A stretch of DNA of 64,000 nt, taken from positions 26,466,618 to 26,530,617 of the forward strand of contig OZ024809.1 of the NCBI GenBank assembly GCA_964017045.1. Reading direction: 5' to 3'. The DNA is from Omphiscola glabra. Lineage: Eukaryota > Mollusca > Gastropoda > Lymnaeidae. Made by a program: the position numbers and the translations under genes. Under the pieces are notes generated by a model. That model did no database searches, was not told where the DNA came from, and saw only the letters and a list, made by a program, of their open reading frames with translations. Below, piece after piece: positions 56,838-64,000 of this stretch (positions are counted from its first letter, which is position 1; each line of letters opens with the position of its first letter).

Positions 56838-57620
56838 ATCAACTATTGACTACGAGGAGGCTTTCCATAGCCTGTAGAGACAAACCTTGTGGAAACGTCT
56901 CAGGCATAGTGGAATACCAGGAAAACTAGACCGGATCATTCAGAGTTCTTATGAAGAAATGACATGCAGCGTGGTATACGAAGGAAGATTCACATATGAC
57001 AATCAGGGTGGTACACGAAGGAAGACTCACAGATGACATGCAGGGTGGTACACGAAGGAAGACTCACAGTTGACATGCAGGGTGGTACACGAAGGAAGAC
57101 TCACAGATGCCCTTAAAGTGAAAACAGGAGTCAGACAAGGATGCCTCTTGTCCCCCTTTCTATTCATCCACGCCATTGAATGGATAATGAAAAATTCAAA
57201 AATAGGATTGGGATGCAGTGGAACCCCTGGGAACGACTGAATGACCCAGACTTTGCAGACGAGATTGAACTTCTGTCCCACAACCAGCAACAAATACAAG
57301 AATAGGCTAAAGATGTGGCCATCATTTTAGCAAAGCTAAGACTCGGTGTAAATAAAAGCAAGACAATGGTGATCCTAAGCGGATGTCAGGGCTAGAACTG
57401 GAAAGGCTATAAGTCGGAATGCGTGGCATTAAAGAAAATAGAGTCCACGGGTAAAAAGAAAGAGAGGAAGGCCTAAGAATACACGGAGACGCGAGTTAGA
57501 GCCAGACACACAAAGTATGGGATACAACTGGAAGCAACTGGAAAGGAAAGCAAGGGACAGAGATGAATTGAAAACTCTTGTAGACGGCCTATGCCCCAGA
57601 GGGGGTGAAAGACATAGGTA
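56838..57620 (+). pseudogene. RTE-like LINE reverse transcriptase relic
   Basis: Reads IDYEEAFHSL (the catalytic DFEKAFDS block with a changed residue), LWKRLRHSGIPGKLDRIIQS, SYEEMTCSVV, then KTGVRQGCLLSPFLF and DFADEIELLSHN, where FADE replaces the catalytic FADD. It ends with the RTE-type tail MGYNWKQLERKARDRDEL then VDGLCPRGGERHR. Multiple stops and frameshifts are present. A ~42-bp segment within it is repeated about four times (56960-57110). Confidence 0.75.
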
Positions 57621-57625
57621 AGTAG

Positions 57626-58555
57626 TCTATCCTCTGACGTAGTTTTGAGAACCACTGTCTTAGATACTCTGGCCTACAGCAAACATAGGTATGTTATTGT
57701 ATGTTATTGTTCCATAGTAATTACAATATCAAAGAGGAATTTAAAAGGGGGGTTAAAGTAATTGATAAGAATCGTTTCATCCCTCCCCGCCCTCTCAAAG
57801 AATAAAAGGTTTTGAGCGGCGCTGAAGAACTTGGCCGAAGCTAATGATCCGGCGCCCTCGCCATGACCGAATGACTCCCTGGACATTGTGGAACAGGTTG
57901 GCCCATGGGAACGCTACTGCGGAGGTGCCCCAGGGACTCTCCACCCCCACCCCCCAGGCTTGACGAGGCGGCTTTTCTCACTCTCGAGTCGGTGACGAAC
58001 GACAGGCCGGCGCCAGGCCAACAAGCAACTCACCCCCGATAGAAATGGTGCAAGGGGCCATCTTGCATAAACTGACTGTTCAGTACACAATATCAGTGCA
58101 GGTAAAACTATTTTTAATAAGCGGCCATTGATTTATAGCTGTGATGGTGCGTGACATGGTAAAACGCAAAAATCCCTTTAGCAACTGAAACAGGTTCATC
58201 ATTTTTCGAATCTAGTATTATCACAAAGTTGGTAACTCTGGTGAATGACGTTTCTAGATAGCCGACCGGACAGGGGCCCGAAAAGAGATCATCTCCGGCG
58301 AAACCCAGACGCATGGTAACCTTAGCTGAGGGCGAACTAGTGACGAACCTGGATGGACGAAAGCCCTGGGCTGCACCAGTTGGAGTTTATATTTAATATT
58401 ATACAAATGATATAAGCTGTGTTTTCGGGTGTACCTTTAGACTTCGCCCAGGGTTGCATTTAGTCGAGATGCGTCACTGAGGTGACCAGATGTTTGTATT
58501 AAGCAAAGCAAATCCATTTAATTAAACAATTTCTAAATTACCCATGTTTTTTAAG
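57626..58555. other. No gene seen; possible hAT end at ~57650
   Basis: 'ttttgagaaccactg' at 57640-57656 matches the 3' end of many hAT elements, but no partner end is seen. The remaining frames are short and featureless. Confidence 0.35.
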
Positions 58556-58680
58556 GCCATTAATTTTCTTTAATTTGGTGAACATCAGTTGCCTTGTAGA
58601 ATGTGACAACTCCTTTTCACAACTGTAATATCATTGATTTAGAGACATTGTCATCCATGTACAACATCTAAAACAGCGTT
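58556..58680 (+). repeat. Dispersed repeat A, copy 2
   Basis: Matches 735-850; see that entry. Confidence 0.6.
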
Positions 58681-58839
58681 GCCAGTTAGGTTGTTTTTTT
58701 TTCAGAATCAACTGAATAATATTTCTTTAACGAAGATTTACACATAAATTGATGATAAGCAATAAAAAAATTCATTTGAAAGCTCGTAAAAATATGAATA
58801 TATATATATATAAAGCTCAGGGGGTAAAAATGTAATATA

Positions 58840-59540
58840 TATATTTAAGAATGAGCCATGCTGAGCATAACGCCAAAGAGACGAAGCGATTTAATTACGT
58901 TCGGATTCTTAAAAACAACGATGGTGATTTTCTGTTATTTTACGGAAATTGAATAAATTTAAACACAAAAAAAAAAATACAATATATCCGCTTTTATTTT
59001 AGTAAATGTTTGAGTATTATTATTATAAATTACAAATACATTAAAAATAACATTAAATTTAATCCGAGTTTGAACGTTATGAAAAATAATTGTAATAAAA
59101 AATTAAAATCAAAGAATTACACCGTAATCACAATTATCGAGAAAACCCAAACATCTGTTGTTTTTAGTGCGTATTTTAGTGCGTTGTTAATATTGCAAAA
59201 TAAAATGATAATAAATTTGTTCCAAATAAACACGCAAATGACGTCGTAGCGCTAATCGCCTATTTTAGCCGAAACTCTTAAGTTTATTTGATTTAATAAC
59301 CACGCGTTATTAAACGGATAATGTATTTTCCCCTTCTTAAAAGTAAAATTAATAAATATAATTGATTGCTTTTAAATTGTTAATAAAACATACAACAAAT
59401 GTATCTTTTTATTTTTAACATTTAATAAGTTTTTACTTTTTATTCATTCAAAATATAAACTTTTATCAAATTTATAAAGTACTAAAAACTTAACTGTTAA
59501 AAATACATTTAATAAGAAAATGCCGTTTAATTCAATGTGT
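58840..59540 (-). repeat. Dispersed repeat B, copy 2 (inverted)
   Basis: Reverse complement matches 1140-1850 over about 700 bp, including the exact 25-base block centred on 'caatattaacaacgcacta'. See copy 1. Confidence 0.65.
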
Positions 59541-60453
59541 AGACTTAACAATTAACAATTTACAAACACATGACATCTAAATTATTTCTCTAGCGTAGAA
59601 ATAAGCCGTCAATGAATTCATTTAGTGACAATAATGATTTAATTAGTGATCATTTAGATTTGGTAAAGTAAGGTCATGCTTAGAGGGGAAAAAAATAGTT
59701 TAGGGTAGGCGTATAATATATAGCAGAAAAATCCTTCTTAAAACTTTTAATGATGTTAGAAACGTTAACATCCTTAAATAGTTACTTCTTTTTAAAATAA
59801 GGAATTGTGATGGGTTTTCACATTATTATCTCGATAACATAGGGTGATATTTTCTAGTAGTTAATATTAACATAATGAGACTAACTAGCAAATAAAATAC
59901 GATAAGCGCGGGAAAAAAATGCCTACTTGCCTCCAAAAACCGAATCCATTTCCACTTGAAACACTATCAACTATCCAACTACCGGTGTGTGGTTACATTT
60001 GTAGTCACGGAATATTTCTCGTCCCTCCGAAGTCTAATTGCACGGCTTTTCACGGTTACGTCTGTGGCGGTGTTCCAGTTATCTTCAGCCTTTGTTTGCT
60101 CAATGACAGTTGAATAAATACCTTCAACTTTTCTTTATGTCCCTCGTTTATTTTTCAATCAAGCTTCTGAAAGTGAAATGGGAATTACACAAATTAAAAG
60201 GAAAATAAGCTACGTGTGTCATTAATTAATTGATAAAGACGTTTTAAGAGTACAGAACGCTGAACATGCTACAGCTTGCTGGAGCCTAGCACCAAGTAGG
60301 GACCAAAAATTCATTAGCTAACCGGAAGGGATATGAGTGCTGCTCATTCAGATGTAATACTGCTCCATTAATGCTAAATATAATTTCTAACTAGTTGGAA
60401 AAAATATAAAATAAATATCCGTTGTAGGCTGTAAGCAGTACCGGTATTTCACC
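59541..60453. other. No gene seen
   Basis: AT-rich. The 64-codon frame at 59919-60113 is Cys-rich but has no family signature that I recognise. Confidence 0.4.
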
Positions 60454-61154
60454 CAGGGCCGGCGCTAGGTGATGGCGAAGTGGGCGACCGCCCAAGGCCC
60501 CACGTTTGCGAGGCCCCGCAAGTTGCCGTAGTATATTTATAATATACCTAAGCCTACTAATAGGTCCTAATCCAGTCAACACAATATTCCGAGTTATTAA
60601 ATAGTCAAATGGTCTAAAGGTCAATCTGGTTCCAATACTGTCCCTTCGAGATGAATCTCGGGAAGACCTCTGGGCGCATGTTAATCAGACGAAAGGGGAT
60701 TATCGGGAAATTTTATACGGTATATAGACCCCTTATGACACATCCCAGTATGACCAGCAAGGCTCCAGTACGACACTTCCCATTATGACCAGCAAGGTCC
60801 CAGTACGACACGTCCCATTATGACCAGCAAGGCCTCAGTACGACAAGTCCCATTATGACCAGCAAGGCCCCAGTACAACACTTCCCATTATGACCAGCAA
60901 GGTCCCAGTATGATACGTCCCATTATGACCAGCAAGGCCCCAGTACGACACGTCCCATTATGACCAGCAAGGCCCCAGTACGACACTTCCCATTATGACC
61001 AGCAAGGCCCCATTACGACACGTCCCATTATGACCAGTAAGGCCCCAGTACGACTATGACGTGTCTTAACATCCTATCGGCGAAATATATAACGTCAACG
61101 GCCACGCAAAATTCAATTCGCCCAAGACCCCCGCTCCCTCCTAGCGCCGGCCCT
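60454..61154. mobile_element. hAT-like MITE with internal minisatellite, 701 bp
   Basis: The ends are CAGGGCCGGCGCTAGG and its exact reverse complement CCTAGCGCCGGCCCTG (16 bp), a common hAT terminus. TTTCACC lies directly outside both ends (60447-60453 and 61155-61161), close to the 8-bp hAT target size. It has no transposase. The interior carries a 35-bp tandem array. Confidence 0.82.
60733..61050 (+). repeat. 35-bp minisatellite inside the hAT-like MITE
   Basis: About nine units of 'cccattatgaccagcaaggc' + 'cccagtacgacacgt', with few differences. Confidence 0.9.
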
Positions 61155-61829
61155 GTTTCACCCCGACCCCTCTTTCCCCTCAAAGGGGATGAATAATTGC
61201 CATAAGTAGTGAAAATAATTGGGGGTCTCCATAATATATACATATAACTATTTATATGTTCACTAACTGTTTGAGTAAATGTTCAGTAAGAAACTCACTT
61301 TAAGAACAGTTCAAAGTAATTATCATTTCATGCATGCTAGACAAGGGAAGTAACTCAAACAGGAAATGAGAAACTTGATATACGACAGTTGCTATTGGTG
61401 CTATTGGTGCAGATAAGATAAACTCAGAGAAGCGGGAGCAGTTAGAGAAGAGAGTATCTTATTTACTAGGCCGGTCTACTACGTGTGGCAAAAAGGTGAA
61501 AAAGGGTGGGGGTAGGGTAAGAAATAAGGTTTAAATAAAAGTGAGTTGTTCTCTCTCTCCTCTTCCCCCCCCCCCCCCCCCCCCCGTTATAAACAGTTGT
61601 TTTTTGGATACTCTTTAAACAAACTTACATTTTAAAAAAAAACTAAAATTGAAACAATAAAAAAAACAACAACAAAAATTAAAAAAATTATCCATCTTAA
61701 AGAGTTGTTACGTTAATACATCAGGCAGGAAGTTTTCTTTCGCACTGTTCACAAATGACAAAGTGATCATGAATTTTTTTGTTAAAGTAATACGATTTCG
61801 TATGAAATAATTCTAATTTAAACTTTTAA
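61155..61829. other. No gene seen; poly-C tract
   Basis: Contains 'agacaagggaagtaactcaa', a word type common in molluscan DNA, and a C run of about 20 bases near 61566. Confidence 0.4.
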
Positions 61830-61865
61830 CTTTTACACACACACAGACAGAGACACACAGACAGA

Positions 61866-61896
<31 letters not shown>

Positions 61897-62215
61897 GCAC
61901 ATACAGATACACATACATAGAGACAACCACACAGAAACACACACAGACATACCTCTTCTCACACACAGAGAGAGAGAGACACACAAATACAGTCACACAC
62001 ACAGAGAGATTCACAGATACACACACAGACACGCACTCACAGACGGACACATACAAACACACACACTCTCTCGCACAAACACACACGCATACAGATACAC
62101 ATACACACACACTCACACACACGCACTCACACACAGGCACACACACACACCCACAAACACAAACAGACATACGCACGCACACGCACATGAACAGACACGC
62201 ACAGACACAAACAGT
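61830..62215. repeat. CA/GA-rich compound microsatellite
   Basis: Nearly 390 bp of (CA)n, (GA)n and 'acacacagacac' mixtures. The long minus-strand frame cycling Cys-Val is an artefact of (GT)n. Confidence 0.93.
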
Positions 62216-62760
62216 ATATGTAACATATGTCATTACGACTGTTGTTGAAAGTAAAACTCCAATTAAGTGGCAGGGTAGCAACAAAAAAAGGGGGGGGGGA
62301 GAAGGGAATGGGCCGGAAGAAACGGTCCCCCTAGGGCTCCACTTCTTTCTTTTATTGGAGGGCGGCATTTTCGTTTAACTGCAAGGGTGGAGCACCGAGG
62401 CCCTCCCTCTCTTACATTTTTCTACCCTCTTCGAACAAGTTAGAATTCTACCTGCCGCTAGATTTACGGTGAGCAGGTGAATTGATCAAATGACGCGACA
62501 GGTTCAGAGATAAAGAGTGAGGAGGAGGAGGAGGAGGTGGGTGGGTAGGTGGATACAGATTAATGTCATTTTTATTAGCATCGAAATTGTGTGGTAGCGT
62601 GTGGGTGGGTGAGGACGAAAGTGAGTATCAGATGCCGTGTGGGTGTGTGAAGATAAACTTGAGTATCAAATCTGTGTGCATGTGTGTGAGGATCAGCATC
62701 TATGTGAGTGTGTGTGAGAGTATAAGTGTCTGTGCGGCTGTGTGAAGATGAAAGTATCAT
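62216..62760. other. No gene seen; G-rich and GT-rich simple sequence
   Basis: Includes GGAGGA and GTGTGTG patches and a run of ten Gs near 62290; no coding signal. Confidence 0.4.
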
Positions 62761-62764
62761 GTCT

Positions 62765-62895
62765 ATGTGGGTTCTGAACACATACTTAAACTCACGGACA
62801 ACTGAACACAAGATTCCGAACACATACTTAAACCCACGGACAACTGAACACAAGATTCCGAACACATACTTAAACTTGCGGACAACTGAACACAC
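62765..62895 (+). repeat. ~42-bp repeat, three copies
   Basis: 'gaacacatacttaaactcac' + 'ggacaactgaacacaagattcc' three times. Confidence 0.85.
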
Positions 62896-63232
62896 AGACA
62901 CACAAATTAAAAATATTATTCTCATGCACTTAAATATGCATGTGCGGTGCCTCAAACGTAAAACGGGGGGGGGGGGGGGGGGAAGTAACGACCTAATTTT
63001 GGCACCCTGATGTTTCCTAAGATGCCAAAACAAATTAAGGCATCGGATTCCGGAAAAAGTAACCGGTTGAACCGGTTAGTTTTGGAGCCGACATGACAAC
63101 CAGAAATTCTTTTATGTTGCTTTTTCGGACCCACTTTGGGGCCAGAAACCGGTTTGATGACATGCGCCAGAGTGGACTCCGATGACCTTGTATGGCACCG
63201 GAATGACCCCCAAAGTCAGGCTGACTAGAGTC

Positions 63233-63370
63233 CAGAGGCGTAGCAATGGGGGCAAGGGGGGCAAATGTCCCTGAGAGTCAGAGTAGTTAAGGGCGCCAAA
63301 ATGTGCTTTGAAGGGAGGCTTTTTAAAATGAATCTTGTTCCCGGGCGCTAAACACTCCAGCTACGCCTCG
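63233..63370. mobile_element. 'GGCGTAGC' MITE-like repeat, copy 3
   Basis: CAGAGGCGTAGCAATGG at the left and CAGCTACGCCTC at the right form an inverted repeat around 138 bp. It shares 'aaaatgaatcttgt.cccggg' with copies at 16232 and 35337. Confidence 0.6.
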
Positions 63371-64000
63371 GGACGATTTGGGAATTTTCAGCCTGTCACT
63401 AGCGTGATGCGTGGGCAAGTTTGGTGCCCTATATTTCGTGCTGGAAAAAATATATAAACGTATTGTTGGCCATTCGCTGGTCTCAGAGCTGACATGGTCA
63501 GGGAAGGTCTTGGAATTCCACGATAGCTCGACCCAAAAACGGGTGGACACGAGTTCCGACTTGGGCATGGAACCTGGCTGTGTATTGGGTCTAGGGTTAT
63601 GTGATACCGTAAAAGCTCAAATATTAACATAATGAATTGTTTCGCTAATGTATTGTTTTTACAATTAATATTAACAGGAAATTAGATATATGAATATGTC
63701 ATGCGCAGAAGGACAAGAAGACAGGACGTGTGAAAGAAGATTTTGAGTTAGTCTCTTGCCGTGTTTAATGTACATCTTGTGGCATTGTAACAGTTATCCA
63801 AGAAATCTTCAGTGAACTATGTATATGAAGTAATAAGACAATGAAAATTATGTTTCATTCAGTTCAGGAGATTCATTTAATACTTGTGTGAAGTGAATAT
63901 TCTGTCAATAAATATATTGTGGTGGGATTCATGGAATTTGGCCTCATGCTTTTTACGATAAGTATCGGAATGATAATTAGGAGTGCTGAATAAGCAATCG
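63371..64000. other. No gene seen
   Basis: Short frames on both strands at 63323-63632 have no domain; the remainder is AT-rich. Confidence 0.4.

Noticed and set aside
57640..57660. Second SPIN-like insertion
   Set aside because: Only one 15-bp hAT-like end is visible, without a partner end or target duplication.
61826..62368. 180-codon Cys/Val-rich minus-strand frame
   Set aside because: Translation of (GT)n microsatellite; not a cysteine-rich peptide.

Overview
The window is animal nuclear DNA, most likely from a gastropod mollusc (a freshwater pulmonate-type snail would fit). It is AT-rich, its genes are split by GT-AG introns, and it is packed with minisatellites and transposon remnants. 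The lineage hint rests on an immunoglobulin-superfamily gene built like the Ig half of snail FREP-type genes, a SPIN-like hAT element (a family reported from the pond snail Lymnaea), Helentron-type repeats and molluscan-style LINE/LTR relics. The species cannot be named from the sequence alone. There is no prokaryotic gene organisation, CRISPR array or operon.

Layout. 1-9.5 kb is transposon debris: a broken Helitron Rep/helicase fragment, a ~3 kb Helentron-like non-autonomous element, and a non-autonomous Ty3/gypsy-like LTR element on the minus strand (LTRs 3382-3793 and 9079-9450, decayed gag/protease, no pol) with a 731-bp TA-flanked MITE inside gag. 9.5-26.7 kb holds a plus-strand Ig-superfamily gene: three well-supported coding exons (12590-12806, 13310-13404, 24370-24640), a short terminal exon with a stop (26684-26718) and a weak candidate upstream exon (11450-11549). 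An 11-kb intron inside its second Ig domain carries a solo LTR split by a CR1-group LINE, a SPIN-like hAT MITE, LINE tails and minisatellites. 26.7-33.6 kb is a minisatellite desert: at least five unrelated tandem arrays, one interrupted by a complete solo LTR with a target-site duplication.

33.7-53.5 kb is the one complete-looking gene: an ABCC-family (MRP5/ABCC5-like) transporter on the minus strand. I resolved 30 coding exons whose splice phases all agree; from the ATG at 53446-53448 they sum to 4464 nt, i.e. 1487 residues plus stop. Both nucleotide-binding domains keep Walker A, Walker B, signature and H-loop motifs, so the gene looks functional. Its introns hold minisatellites, a Helentron-like element and a 17-bp hairpin.

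53.5-64 kb upstream of the transporter has no recognised gene: a perfect 23-bp hairpin, a 15-bp and a 25-bp minisatellite, an RTE-like LINE relic with an internal quadruplication, a second copy (inverted) of a ~700-bp repeat also found near the left end, a hAT-like MITE with its own internal minisatellite, and a long CA-rich microsatellite. The two genes have no visible functional link.
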